A stretch of DNA of 60,180 nt from Gammaproteobacteria bacterium (lineage in GTDB: Bacteria; Pseudomonadota; Gammaproteobacteria; SZUA-152): positions 1 to 60,180 of the forward strand of contig JAKIUN010000016.1 in NCBI GenBank assembly GCA_021647505.1, given 5' to 3'. The notes under the pieces were generated by a model. The model searched no databases, was not told the origin of the DNA, and saw nothing but the letters and a program-made list of their open reading frames with translations. A program made the translations under genes and the position numbers. Shown piece by piece: positions 7,916 to 17,205 of this stretch; positions within the stretch are counted from its first letter, which is position 1; each line of letters begins with the position of its first letter.

Positions 7916-8863
7916 TTACTCCAACCATTTCCCCATATTTACAATGATGCTATTTACCAGGGTTTCTTCAATGACAAACAGGTTCTCTGCCTGGTTGGTT
8001 TTTGCAAAGTAGCCTCTTCTCTTTCTATCCTTAGCGCCTATATAGAGCACTTCCGGAAGCTCTTTTTTATCCTCATAGATCGTCACAATTAAGTCAGGAG
8101 CGACGAGGCCATACGAGGCAAGGTCTGATGAAGGCTCATTGATGAAATCTTTTATTTGTGAATTATTTATTTCATACAACGACTCCAGAACCTTTTCCAT
8201 TGATGCTCTACCTATTTTTGGCTCAAGCATATTCCATTTGCCTCTGTGGTGCTCAATAACCACTCTCGCCACCCCTTTTCTTTCCACCTCAAGGCGTCTT
8301 AATTTTACAGGTTCAATATCAAGGATATTTTTATCACGTAGCGCATAAACACTTTGTGCTGCCTCTTTTTTCACATCTGAATGCACACGATAGACTTCTG
8401 GACGGCCTTTAAACATGATGTAGGAAACATTATGAGTTGGCCCCTTTTCACCAAACAAGAGAGTAATAGACTCTGCTCCTGCACTAATCCCCATTTCCAC
8501 ATCAGGTGGCGCCAAACCGAGTTCTTGTAATTTGTCGGAACTCGGTTGTGTAAACAGCGTTGCATCCTTCCTGGCTTTTACAATATTGATCAGGATCCGT
8601 TCGATGGCTTCATCATCTCCCTTCACCGTCAATGGCTGGGTCATATCCCACCCATCAGAACCACGAACAAGTTTTATCTTCTGCCCCGCGCTCTTATCAT
8701 TTATCCAAAACTCTGTTATCTCACCGATGGAATACGGCAAAAGTTTCAAGCTGGCTTCAGTAATCCGCTGATTATCTTCCGCCTGTTGATCCAGAAAATA
8801 AAAAGAACCACTCAACATAATCAGAACAAATACCCAAAAGAGTGTCTTCTTTATTAAATTCAC
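7916..8863 (-). CDS. DUF4340 domain protein
   Basis: A 315-residue protein with one N-terminal membrane helix (about residues 8-24) and a periplasmic region of repeated alpha+beta units (DMTQPLTVKGDDEAIERIL, KWNMLEPKIGRASMEKVLESLY) typical of DUF4340. This family commonly follows GldG-type genes in ABC exporter clusters. It starts with GTG overlapping the stop of the upstream GldG-like gene (GTGTGA), so translation is coupled. It presumably forms part of the membrane complex made by the three genes upstream. The biochemical role of DUF4340 is not known to me. Confidence 0.85.
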   Translation of the reverse strand: MNLIKKTLFWVFVLIMLSGSFYFLDQQAEDNQRITEASLKLLPYSIGEITEFWINDKSAGQKIKLVRGSDGWDMTQPLTVKGDDEAIERILINIVKARKDATLFTQPSSDKLQELGLAPPDVEMGISAGAESITLLFGEKGPTHNVSYIMFKGRPEVYRVHSDVKKEAAQSVYALRDKNILDIEPVKLRRLEVERKGVARVVIEHHRGKWNMLEPKIGRASMEKVLESLYEINNSQIKDFINEPSSDLASYGLVAPDLIVTIYEDKKELPEVLYIGAKDRKRRGYFAKTNQAENLFVIEETLVNSIIVNMGKWLE

Positions 8864-10428
8864 ACTCCCCGCCTCCTTTTGGCAGTTACTCCAATACCCA
8901 CCATCAGCACTAACGATGGAACAATGATCACTGACAGCCAGAAAACAAACTTTCCTTGAGTTGCTGTCAACATCACGGGAGTCAGGCCAGGCTCTTTTTT
9001 CCGTATCGATATCAACATATTTTCTTCGGCAAGCCAGTAGAGCATATTCAAAAAAAAGTCTTTATTACCGGCCAGTTTCATGTGCGTATTACTGGGGAAG
9101 TCTGAGTCGCCTGTGACGACGATTTTTCCCCATTTTTTAATGCTCTCACCCCCCTTGTCACCTTTCTCTTCATTTTCGGTATTGCCCAATATTTCTATCA
9201 CTGTTACCGATACGACATTAATCGGCCCCTGCTGGTGTTTTTCAGGGTCAAACTCCAGATTATCTTCATTGAGATCCCCCGTAATTGACCAACTGTTCTC
9301 GCTTGTTTTCGCAATGTTAAAGCTGCCTTTGCTTGGTTCTTCTCTTATATGTACAGAGCGTGCGGCGGGAAAGAAGGTTGCCACCTCAAAATCTCGGGTG
9401 ACCGGGTGCTTTTCATGGTATTCAACAACAACAGGGGTAAGATAATTTGCACCATAAACCTGACTCAGTTTGTCGATGATAAGATCACCTCCCAGCTCAA
9501 AGCCGAAGCCCGCAAGGTAATTCACCAGCCCTTCTGGAGAACCAGGATCAAGCATGAACAGAACGCGTCCACCTCGGTTTATGTAGTTGCTTACCTTATC
9601 CAGCTCTCCTTGCAAAAAGTCGACTCTGGGGCCACTTATCACCAGTACGGCAGCGTCTTCAGGAACCTGTTTTACATTGGTCAATGCCAGTTCACGAACC
9701 TTATGATTTTCCTTTTCGATGATCTCCCTGACTTGACCGTAGCCATCATTTTTCATACTGCTAATTTTCTTTTCCCCATGGCCCTTGATAAAATAAATAG
9801 TTTTTACTTCATCACTAACAAGTCTAATCATCGCATTGGTTAATCGGCTCTCTGACTCAGTACCAACCACCTCCTTCTTATCCCCGTAATTCAATAATGT
9901 GGTTCGATAGGAAGTAATTCCATATTTCACGGCCTCTGCGGGGTTTCTGTCTGGATCGACAAAACGGAAATTAAAGTTTGATGAATAATAAGAGTATTCA
10001 TTCAGCAGGTCATACATCGTTTGCCTTGTCCGCTCATCACTGCGATAAAAGGCGATGACTTCCATATCATTCTTAAGTGATTTAAGGATCTTGACGGTTT
10101 GAGGAGAGGGTGTATAGCGACTATTTTCGGTCAAATCGACTCTTACTTTGTACTTGACCGACATCACACCAATAAGAACAATTATTACCAAAAAAACCAT
10201 ACTCATAATGGCTGTGTTAAAAGCATATCGAGTTGATCGCTTGGTGATAAACCTCCTGAGTTCAGGAAAATAGGTATAAAAAAGTACCAATAACGTAAGG
10301 AGACCTATCCATATCAAGGAAAGCGGAAGGGTTCCCATTTCACCACTTATTGCGTAAACAATGCCTCCTGTGGCGATAAGAATCGGAGACAGTATTGCCA
10401 GCGGTAAAAATAATCCCCGGCCCTTCAT
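8860..10428 (-). CDS. GldG-like ABC transporter auxiliary membrane protein
   Basis: About 522 residues from the preferred ATG at 10428, which has AGGTGGTGA just upstream; two GTG codons lie just before it. There are two N-terminal membrane helices, a third near residues 70-95, a large periplasmic GldG/ABC_transp_aux region (KVRVDLTENSRYTPSPQT, later VLVISGPRVDFLQGELDKV) and a C-terminal membrane helix. In Bacteroidetes GldG works with GldA and GldF in gliding, but the same trio is widespread outside gliding bacteria. Here it is encoded between the permease and the DUF4340 protein with overlapping or nearly touching ends. I infer one exporter or mechanotransmission complex serving this island. 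Confidence 0.85.
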   Translation of the reverse strand: MKGRGLFLPLAILSPILIATGGIVYAISGEMGTLPLSLIWIGLLTLLVLFYTYFPELRRFITKRSTRYAFNTAIMSMVFLVIIVLIGVMSVKYKVRVDLTENSRYTPSPQTVKILKSLKNDMEVIAFYRSDERTRQTMYDLLNEYSYYSSNFNFRFVDPDRNPAEAVKYGITSYRTTLLNYGDKKEVVGTESESRLTNAMIRLVSDEVKTIYFIKGHGEKKISSMKNDGYGQVREIIEKENHKVRELALTNVKQVPEDAAVLVISGPRVDFLQGELDKVSNYINRGGRVLFMLDPGSPEGLVNYLAGFGFELGGDLIIDKLSQVYGANYLTPVVVEYHEKHPVTRDFEVATFFPAARSVHIREEPSKGSFNIAKTSENSWSITGDLNEDNLEFDPEKHQQGPINVVSVTVIEILGNTENEEKGDKGGESIKKWGKIVVTGDSDFPSNTHMKLAGNKDFFLNMLYWLAEENMLISIRKKEPGLTPVMLTATQGKFVFWLSVIIVPSLVLMVGIGVTAKRRRGV

Positions 10429-10430
10429 AT

Positions 10431-11210
10431 TCACCACCTTTTAGACTCCAGGCTTCGGAGGGTTAAGAAAAGAAATAGAACAATAAAACATAAGTAATAA
10501 ATGATGTCCTCCGTATCCAGAACACCCTTGGCTAAACTTGCGATATGTTCATTAATTGATAAATATGACAGGACTTGTCCAAAAGCGGGGGACACAAAGG
10601 GAACCGAATAGCTAATCAACCAGAAAAAGAAAAGGATTCCAAAGGACATTGACGCCGATACGATCTGATTTTCTGTTAGTGATGAAGTAAATATCCCTAG
10701 CGAAATAAATGCAGCACCGAGTAAGAATAAACCCAGATAGCCTGTAAGAATAGGCATAACCTCTGGCTCACCCAGGCCAAGCAGGAGAATGGGGTATGTT
10801 GCCGTCAGCAAAATCATGACTAGAAAGACAAACAAACAGGCCAAGTACTTTCCCAGCACCACATCAATGTCTTTCACGGGAAATGTCAGTAGAAGCTCTA
10901 TTGTTCCAGACTTCTTCTCTTCGGAGATAAGCCTCATCGTCAGGAGCGGTGTCATCAACAACATAATAATACTGATGTTGCCAAAAAGCGGCCTCACAAC
11001 GGTTTCGTTAATATTTAGCAGTTGATACTGCTTCGCTAACATGGGATTGACTTGCGCCTGAAAGCTGATGACAGAGAAGGTGGCGAGAAGATTGTAGAAG
11101 AAATATCCCGTGATCAGCAAGAACATGACAATGACCACATAAGCGATCAATGAGCTGAAATAAGATTTCAGCTCTCGGTTGAGGATAAGCCCGACACTAC
11201 GAACATTCAT
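10431..11210 (-). CDS. ABC-2 type permease, GldF/NosY-like
   Basis: A 259-residue integral membrane protein with about six helices and the ABC-2 pattern: an N-terminal LILNRELKSYFSSLIAYVVI helix, a cytoplasmic RLISEEKKSGTIELLLTFPV coupling segment, and a C-terminal pair of helices. It overlaps the upstream ATPase by an ATGA junction. NosY of canonical nitrous oxide reductase clusters belongs to the same superfamily, as does GldF. The adjoining GldG and DUF4340 genes favour the GldF type. It forms the pore with the ATPase encoded at 11207-12142. Confidence 0.88.
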   Translation of the reverse strand: MNVRSVGLILNRELKSYFSSLIAYVVIVMFLLITGYFFYNLLATFSVISFQAQVNPMLAKQYQLLNINETVVRPLFGNISIIMLLMTPLLTMRLISEEKKSGTIELLLTFPVKDIDVVLGKYLACLFVFLVMILLTATYPILLLGLGEPEVMPILTGYLGLFLLGAAFISLGIFTSSLTENQIVSASMSFGILFFFWLISYSVPFVSPAFGQVLSYLSINEHIASLAKGVLDTEDIIYYLCFIVLFLFLTLRSLESKRW

Positions 11211-12142
11211 GTCGATTCCTTTGTGACCAGTTTAATGAACACATCTTCAAGGCTCATCTCCATGGGTCGCATTTCTATTAAATCCCATCCATTCGTATCA
11301 ATTACAGAGTGAACGCTTTTCCTTGCTTTCTTCTCATTATCAAATGTTACAATGAAACCACAGGCATCCTTCGCGGTTGTCAGCTCTCTCTCAACACCCT
11401 TAATCTCAGTGAGACTGGAAAGCGCCTTCTCCACCTTAACCACATCTCCACTGATCCGTAAAAACATTCTTGATACACTTCCTGAGGTTAAATTTTCAGG
11501 CGTATCAACCGCAATCAGTTTCCCTTCATTAATAATGATTACCCTGCTGCACAGAAGGCTGACTTCGGGAAGGATGTGGGTACTTAAAATAACGGTATGC
11601 TTTCCTGCCAGTTCCTTGATGAGATTTCTGATCTCTTTAATTTGTTTCGGATCCAGGCCGACTGTAGGTTCATCAAGAACCAGAACCTCGGGGTCATTGA
11701 CCAAGGCCTGAGCAATCCCAACCCTCTGCCGGTATCCCCTGGAAATCGAACTTATCATTTTTTTGGATACGTCACCGAGCCCGCAATCACCCATGATCTG
11801 GCTGACCTTATGCTTTGTATCCCGGCTTGACATACCTTTTATTTTTGCCACAAAAATCAAGTACTCATCAACTCTCATATCCTCGTATAGCGGAACCCTT
11901 TCGGGTAAGTATCCGATTTTCCGGCGGACATTCAGTGAGTCCTCAAAACAGTCATACCCTGCCACCATCACCTTTCCCTTTGTGGGTGGTGAATAGCAGG
12001 TCAGTATTCTCATTGTAGTGGTCTTGCCTGCCCCATTGGGCCCAAGAAATCCCAGTATTTCGCCCTTTTCCACAGAAAAACTGATGTCGTCCAAGGCCCG
12101 GTAACCACCATAGTCTTTTGTTAAATTTTCAACGTTAATCAT
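11207..12142 (-). CDS. ABC transporter ATPase, GldA/NosF-like
   Basis: A 311-residue ATPase. Walker A is GPNGAGKTTTM (about residues 34-44), the Walker B region reads VLVLDEPTVGLDP, and the signature loop is ISRGYRQRVGIA, slightly off the usual LSGGQ but normal for the CcmA/NosF/GldA group. A C-terminal extension of about 80 residues is typical of these exporters. It is the first gene of a five-gene minus-strand operon (ATPase, permease, GldG, DUF4340, LivK). NosF performs this role in canonical N2O reductase maturation, so a maturation or export function for the NosZ-like enzyme is plausible but unproven. Confidence 0.9.
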   Translation of the reverse strand: MINVENLTKDYGGYRALDDISFSVEKGEILGFLGPNGAGKTTTMRILTCYSPPTKGKVMVAGYDCFEDSLNVRRKIGYLPERVPLYEDMRVDEYLIFVAKIKGMSSRDTKHKVSQIMGDCGLGDVSKKMISSISRGYRQRVGIAQALVNDPEVLVLDEPTVGLDPKQIKEIRNLIKELAGKHTVILSTHILPEVSLLCSRVIIINEGKLIAVDTPENLTSGSVSRMFLRISGDVVKVEKALSSLTEIKGVERELTTAKDACGFIVTFDNEKKARKSVHSVIDTNGWDLIEMRPMEMSLEDVFIKLVTKEST

Positions 12143-12681
12143 GGAATATCATTACCGGTTTGCATTTCATTAATCACCTTTCACTAAGAGAAACTTAGCA
12201 GCATTTTCCCAGTAACGCTATTTAATCATTCTACATCTACAATTTGTATGCAGGCTTTCTATCATACGCACAGTATCCGAGTGTCAGCGTGTTTTTTTTC
12301 GAACACGAAATGACCGAATTTCAAGGTGCCGCCATACATCCAGCCATTTCCACCACAACCCATACTAAGGAACATACATGTCCCTCATCAGTGCCAAAAC
12401 AGGGACACTGACCGGTTCTTGTCTATGTATAGGTGCATGGCACCTGGCGGTGAATGAGGAAACCATTAAGAGGCCAATGAAAAAAAATAGCGGTCTATCC
12501 GATGCAGCTGAAGATGAGTGTTGCAAGCTAAAACACTAGCCATACTCTAGTGTAGCGTGGGTTCACAGCTCCTGAAAAGCATCCTGAGCCGATGCAGATA
12601 TTTACCTCATACGATATTTATTAGACATTATTTACTGATTATTGCCGTAAATTATTATGCCCCAGATAGTGCAAAAAGTGA
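12143..12681. other. Intergenic stretch with inverted repeats
   Basis: No convincing gene is present. Visible structures are AGGTGC/GCACCT around 12430-12444, TGTCCCT/AGGGACA around 12379-12407, and ACACTAG/CTAGTGT around 12532-12552, the last possibly ending the gene at 12682-13371. I found no FNR-type box here, so the promoter of the Gld-type operon is not identified. Confidence 0.5.
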
Positions 12682-13371
12682 TTACTTCGTACTTTTTGCA
12701 CAGCGAAACCCTACGTATTGCTTGCTGTCATCTGGAATACTGCGAAGAGCGCTGGTCACTTTGGCATAACTGCTGCCTTCAAAATACGACCCTCCCCGGA
12801 GAATCGCATAACGGTCAATATAACTGTCCGTCCATTCCCACACATTGCCGGACATATCCATGACACCAAAGGGACTGGCCCCCGTTGGCCTTGATCCTAC
12901 CGCCATTGGTTTGCTTGCTGTTTCAGACGTTACCGCAGCAGATTCATCAAATTCATTTCCCCACGGGTATATCCTGCTGTCGGTACCACGCGCGGCCTTT
13001 TCCCACTCCTGTTCCGTGGGAAGCCTCTTGCCGATTGTCTTGCAGTACCCGCCAGCATCTATTTGAGAAACCCAACCTGCCGGAAAATCCCCCTCTCCGG
13101 GCTCATATTCATGATGATGACCTGGGTTTATTTTTGCATACTGGTCATTTGTCACTTCGTGTTTGTCGATCATGTAGCTTGGCAGATCAATCTCCTGCTT
13201 CGCCTCACCGTTCCCATAGATAAATTTTCCACCCGGTATAAGCACCATTTCATTATATTTTGATGCGCCATTGCTATTCTCCAGTGTCGCTTCTGGCGCC
13301 GCACTTGCAGAATGCCATACCACACCCGTCATCATAATCACCAACAATCTATTTGCTTGTTTTCTTTTCAT
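12682..13371 (-). CDS. Exported SUMF1/FGE-like (formylglycine-generating-enzyme fold) protein
   Basis: A 229-residue protein with a signal sequence (residues 1-24, ending SASA), then a FGE-sulfatase (SUMF1/EgtB/PvdO) domain: MVLIPGGKFIYG, IDKHEVTNDQYAK, RLPTEQEWEKAARG, YPWGN, MSGNVWEWT and a final RGGSY...FRCA block. The order and length match a minimal SUMF1-like domain. True FGEs oxidise cysteine to formylglycine using copper; many relatives do other chemistry or none. The active-site cysteine pair cannot be confirmed by eye. It is a lone gene with an FNR-type box about 230 bases upstream (13600). A role in modifying or assembling a copper enzyme is inference. Confidence 0.82.
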   Translation of the reverse strand: MKRKQANRLLVIMMTGVVWHSASAAPEATLENSNGASKYNEMVLIPGGKFIYGNGEAKQEIDLPSYMIDKHEVTNDQYAKINPGHHHEYEPGEGDFPAGWVSQIDAGGYCKTIGKRLPTEQEWEKAARGTDSRIYPWGNEFDESAAVTSETASKPMAVGSRPTGASPFGVMDMSGNVWEWTDSYIDRYAILRGGSYFEGSSYAKVTSALRSIPDDSKQYVGFRCAKSTK

Positions 13372-13810
13372 ATACCCTCTCTCTCATTGAAAAAGAATTT
13401 TAGTTAATGACAACCAGTCGGTTGGCTCATTCTAATTTAGGAAGGGTGGATAGATAGATAGCGGGAGCATAAAAAATCATGTCGAAGTATTCCTCAGCAG
13501 GGAAAAAGGAAACGGTGCTGCCACTCTCCCGAAATATAAGATATTGGTTACACCCTTAACCCCTAGTGAACAAAGTGGCGTAATCATCATGAAACAGCCT
13601 TGACTTATATCAATTTTGAATCACGAGCGCATCACTTACGAACAACAGGGTATATTAAGTAGTTCTTCCTGTCCTGCCCTCCACGGCAAAAAAAGAGCCC
13701 GTATTAAGTGTATATTGCACGCAGTAATCCGCTGTTCGGAACTTTTCGATGGTGACAATGCATCCCTACAACGAAGCAACCCACCAAAATCAGTACATTT
13801 AGCCAAGTCA
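13372..13810. other. Intergenic stretch with one FNR-type box
   Basis: No gene is supported. The notable content is the box at 13600-13613. A plus-strand open frame at 13616-13855 ends inside the opposing permease gene and has no family features. Confidence 0.5.
13600..13613. promoter_or_regulatory. FNR/DNR-type box TTGAC-N4-ATCAA
   Basis: TTGACTTATATCAA has one FNR half-site (ATCAA) and one DNR/NNR-style half-site (TTGAC). It lies about 230 bases before the start of the SUMF1-like gene on the minus strand and is the second of four such boxes in the island. Confidence 0.6.
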
Positions 13811-14635
13811 CTAGAGGAGCTTTTTCCTGAGAAAAAGACTCAGGTTATCCACTAGATTCACCATGATGAAGACAATGATGATCAGGGTCAGGACTCTGTC
13901 CGAGTGAAATAAACTGATGGACTTATAGAACAACAGGCCGATTCCACCCGCGCCAACAAAGCCCAGGATGGCCGCCCCTCTAATATTCATTTCCCATCGG
14001 TAGAGGGTATAGGAGAGGCATTGTGGCAGGGCTTGTGGAAGGATGCCATAAAAGAATATCTTCATTCTCCCTGCACCCGTCGAGGCAATAGATTCCACCG
14101 GCCCCGGATCGACATTTTCCAGCACATCGGCATAGAGCTTTCCCAGCACGCCCCCGGTATGGAGGGCAAGCGCTAATACTCCCGCAAACGGGCCTAAACC
14201 GACGACTAAAATAAAGATAATCGCCCAAATCAATTCCGGTATGGAACGTAAAACATTCAACACGATTCGGCTTATGAACACGATAAAACTGCGCAGTAGG
14301 CTGCTCTTTGTGCTCTGCTCACCCGATAGCCAGCCACCAACAGACATCGTTCTTATGGCAAAAGGCGTGAATGCGATAGCGATTATGATGGCGAAAAAGG
14401 TTCCCATGATTGAAATGGCCAGGGTTTCTACCGAAGCTATGAGGGCTTCTCTAAGGAACCCCCCTGAAAGGTCAGGAGGATAAAGATCGTAAAAATAGGA
14501 GAGGATCTGTTTAAGGGCATCTGTGCTGAACAGCAGGGAAAGATCAAGATCAAGCCCTTTGATGCTCAGTACAGTGATAAGAAACAGAATGACGATAACC
14601 GTCAGGGCTGGAGGACATTTTCTTTCGATGTCCAT
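13811..14635 (-). CDS. Phosphonate-type ABC permease (PhnE-like), second copy
   Basis: A 274-residue membrane protein of the PhnE family: an N-terminal helix, a periplasmic loop containing YPPDLSGGFL, then the permease core with the EAA-like coupling loop (STGAGRMKIFFYGILPQALP). It abuts the first permease gene with no gap and is last in the order binding protein, ATPase, permease, permease. PhnCDE-type systems import phosphonates, phosphite or related oxyanions. No C-P lyase or phosphite dehydrogenase gene is in the window, so the substrate is open. The pairing of two unequal PhnE proteins suggests a heterodimeric channel. Confidence 0.85.
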   Translation of the reverse strand: MDIERKCPPALTVIVILFLITVLSIKGLDLDLSLLFSTDALKQILSYFYDLYPPDLSGGFLREALIASVETLAISIMGTFFAIIIAIAFTPFAIRTMSVGGWLSGEQSTKSSLLRSFIVFISRIVLNVLRSIPELIWAIIFILVVGLGPFAGVLALALHTGGVLGKLYADVLENVDPGPVESIASTGAGRMKIFFYGILPQALPQCLSYTLYRWEMNIRGAAILGFVGAGGIGLLFYKSISLFHSDRVLTLIIIVFIMVNLVDNLSLFLRKKLL

Positions 14636-15505
14636 TTAGATAATCTTCCTGCGCAACCAGCCGCTAATAATGTCGGCCATACCCACGAGAAGGCAAAGGA
14701 TGATCAAAAGTGTCGCCACCTCACGATAGTCAAACATCCTCATTGAGAGCTCCAGCTCCTGGCCGATCCCGCCAGCACCGACAAAACCCAATACGACTGC
14801 GGCCCTGATACCACATTCCCATCGGTAAAGCGTATAAGCGGTGAGATCCGGCAATGCCAGTGGAATATAGCCGTACAGCACAACCTTCATCTTTGACGCC
14901 CCTGATGCATGAAGTGCCTCAATGGGTTTTGGGTCAACTGAGTCAAGTATTTCAGAATAGAGCTTGCCCAATACACCGGCATAGGCGATGCCCAGGGCAA
15001 GTACACCGGCAAGAGGGCCCAAGCCCACCGCCCTCACAAAGATAAGGGCCCAAATCAGTTCGGGGATTGATCTAAAGAGATTTAAAACCCCTCTGGCCAT
15101 GATGAAAGGAGCAATCCTCAGCAATCTCTTCAGCGCCGAGTCCGCTTTGCCGGAAGAAAAAATACCTCTGTGCACCAGGGAACTGGTCGCAAGGAGGCTG
15201 AGCGGGATGGCGATGAATACGCCCAGCAGGGTTCCAAGGATAGCGATGAAAAGTGTATCCAGTGTAGGCTTAATAACAAAGCCAAGAAATTCCCGGGAAT
15301 ATTCAGGGGGGTACAAGCCAAGCAGAAAATCTCTTGCACCCTCGGCGCCTTCTTCACTCCAGAGAAGAGAGATGTCTATTTCTGAAATCTCGTAGCTTCC
15401 CCCAAGAATAAGCAGTCCCCCGAGGATAAGCAGTCCCTTCAGCGTTGAATCATATCTTGACTCTTGGTGCACAACAAAGGGGTATGACGGCACTTTTTTT
15501 TGCAT
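14636..15505 (-). CDS. Phosphonate-type ABC permease (PhnE-like), first copy
   Basis: A 289-residue membrane protein homologous to its neighbour at 13811-14635. It shares the YPPEYSREFLGF loop, the LRSIPELIWALIFVRAVGLGPLAG helix region and the coupling loop SGASKMKVVLYGYIPLALP. It starts one base after the ATPase gene's stop and ends one base before the next permease start, so the operon is very compact. It would form the membrane channel of a PhnCDE-type importer with the second permease. The substrate is unknown. Confidence 0.87.
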   Translation of the reverse strand: MQKKVPSYPFVVHQESRYDSTLKGLLILGGLLILGGSYEISEIDISLLWSEEGAEGARDFLLGLYPPEYSREFLGFVIKPTLDTLFIAILGTLLGVFIAIPLSLLATSSLVHRGIFSSGKADSALKRLLRIAPFIMARGVLNLFRSIPELIWALIFVRAVGLGPLAGVLALGIAYAGVLGKLYSEILDSVDPKPIEALHASGASKMKVVLYGYIPLALPDLTAYTLYRWECGIRAAVVLGFVGAGGIGQELELSMRMFDYREVATLLIILCLLVGMADIISGWLRRKII

Positions 15506-16258
15506 CTATGCCCCTTGATGATCATCACCGTATAACTGTTGCAAGCGCTCGGGCGTTACCTGGCCCGTTGGGAGATCAAAAAATATCGTGCCATTTTTTA
15601 ACGCAATGATTCTGGGAAAGTTGGCAAGGGCAAACTCCAGATGATGAAGCGTAACAATCAAGGTCTTATTCTTCTGTTTGCTCCAGCCAACCAGAATTTC
15701 GATCAATTTTTCGCCACTGCGAGGATCAAGAGAGGCGAAGGGTTCATCGGCCAGCAGCAGATTTGGATCCTGAAACAGCGCCCTGGCAATAGCAACCCGC
15801 TGCTGCTGGCCGCCACTCAACCTATCGGTTCTCCAATATATCTTGTCTTCTATTCCGGTCATTTCCAACACTTCTCGAACACCCACTTCCTCAAGGGGCT
15901 TTATCAGTAATGAAAACAATGCCTTTGATGTTGACCAGGAACCCAGCTTGCCGGAAAGAACATTGTTAATAACCTTAAATCGGGGAATGAGATTGTGTGA
16001 CTGATAAACTGTAGCAATGCCCCGCCTCACTGTTCGCGCTTCCCTTACACCAAGGCCGGTGACTTTCTTTCCGGCTAGTTCAATGCTCCCTTGATCTGGA
16101 AAGATCATCAGATTCAACAGCCTCAATAAGGTGGTCTTTCCCGACCCATTGGGGCCTATGACAGCCACTCTCTCACCCTCTTTCACTGTGAGACTAACGG
16201 CCTTTATGACAGCCTCACCGCCAAATCCCTTTTGAAGATTATTTACACTAACTTCCAC
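15506..16258 (-). CDS. Phosphonate-type ABC transporter ATPase (PhnC-like)
   Basis: A 250-residue ABC ATPase with Walker A GPNGSGKTTLL (about residues 36-46), signature LSGGQQQRVAIA, Walker B LLLADEP and the switch histidine in LIVTLHH. The length and the RTVRRGIATVYQSHNLIPRF Q-loop region fit the PhnC class. It lies 71 bases after the binding-protein gene and directly before the two permeases. It energises import of the unknown ligand bound by the protein encoded at 16330-17205. Confidence 0.88.
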   Translation of the reverse strand: MEVSVNNLQKGFGGEAVIKAVSLTVKEGERVAVIGPNGSGKTTLLRLLNLMIFPDQGSIELAGKKVTGLGVREARTVRRGIATVYQSHNLIPRFKVINNVLSGKLGSWSTSKALFSLLIKPLEEVGVREVLEMTGIEDKIYWRTDRLSGGQQQRVAIARALFQDPNLLLADEPFASLDPRSGEKLIEILVGWSKQKNKTLIVTLHHLEFALANFPRIIALKNGTIFFDLPTGQVTPERLQQLYGDDHQGA

Positions 16259-16329
16259 AGAAAAATTGTACGCCTTGATCGTGCAACAGGCTCATCCCCT
16301 CATCGACAATCATGGCTCTCATAAAACTC

Positions 16330-17205
16330 TCATCTCAAAAGCCCTGCCGACTTTGCGGCCTGCTCAATGCCTTTATAGTTTCCAGGGTTAGTGGCGATAT
16401 AACTCTTTGCCCTCTGCAAATCCATAATTTTTCTGTGTTCAGGCTTATCATAATCAAGCACCAGGAAGGCGTCTCTTATCTTTTCCCGAAGAGCCTGGCT
16501 GATGTTCTTGCTGACCGCCCAGTTGTAGTCGTAATAGGGAGGCGTGGTCCATATAACCTTGACCTTCGTTGTATCCACGGCCCCTTCGTTGACGAGTCTT
16601 TTCCACACTGCCTCATTCAGGGTGCCGGCATCCACCTTGCCCGACTCTACCCATTTCACCGTGGCATCATGCGCACCGCTAAAACTGATACGTCTAAAAT
16701 CATTTTCAGGGTCAATTCCATGGCGCAGAAGATAGTGTCTTGGCATCAGGTGCCCTGACGTTGAGCTGACACTGCCGAAGACAAACGTATGTCCCTTGAG
16801 ATCATCCAACCCCTTGATTCCGCTCTTTACGCTGGCAATGAATTTGCTATGGAATTTTGTGTCCACGGCCCGTTGCACAATCGGTATACTCCCCGCCCTT
16901 TTCATCGCCTGAACCGTTGTAAAACCACCGTACCAAGCCATATCCAGCTTTCCTGCCGCCATCGCTTCTACCGTGGCGGCATAATCCAGAACAGGGAAAA
17001 ACTTGACCTCCATGTTCAGTGTTCGCTCAAGATATTCGACGAGGGGCTGATATTTCCTGAGCAACATCGTAGGGTTTTCGTCGGGTACTGCCGAGATTCT
17101 TAACACTGATGGGTTCCCGGCCAAAAGTGTACAGGGGAGGAAAACCAGGATGAGTATGATAAGGATGCGGCACTTCTTGAGAAATAGCATTATCTTACGC
17201 TCCAT
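16330..17205 (-). CDS. PhnD-like periplasmic binding protein
   Basis: A 291-residue type II binding protein with a signal sequence (hydrophobic residues about 12-28, ending near LLAG). The PhnD-family hallmarks are visible: RISAVPDENPTMLLRKYQPL, MAAGKLDMAWYGGFTTVQAM, and the SVSSTSGHLMPRHYL ligand loop. It heads the four-gene transporter operon, and an FNR-type box lies about 150 bases upstream (17347). PhnD-like proteins bind phosphonate, phosphite or other oxyanions. The regulation and position beside a NosZ-like enzyme hint at a respiratory or cofactor supply role, which is inference only. Confidence 0.85.
   Translation of the reverse strand: MERKIMLFLKKCRILIILILVFLPCTLLAGNPSVLRISAVPDENPTMLLRKYQPLVEYLERTLNMEVKFFPVLDYAATVEAMAAGKLDMAWYGGFTTVQAMKRAGSIPIVQRAVDTKFHSKFIASVKSGIKGLDDLKGHTFVFGSVSSTSGHLMPRHYLLRHGIDPENDFRRISFSGAHDATVKWVESGKVDAGTLNEAVWKRLVNEGAVDTTKVKVIWTTPPYYDYNWAVSKNISQALREKIRDAFLVLDYDKPEHRKIMDLQRAKSYIATNPGNYKGIEQAAKSAGLLR

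Noticed and set aside
12557-12863. Two overlapping plus-strand frames near the SUMF1-like gene
   Set aside because: They overlap the opposite-strand gene and lack motifs; likely chance.
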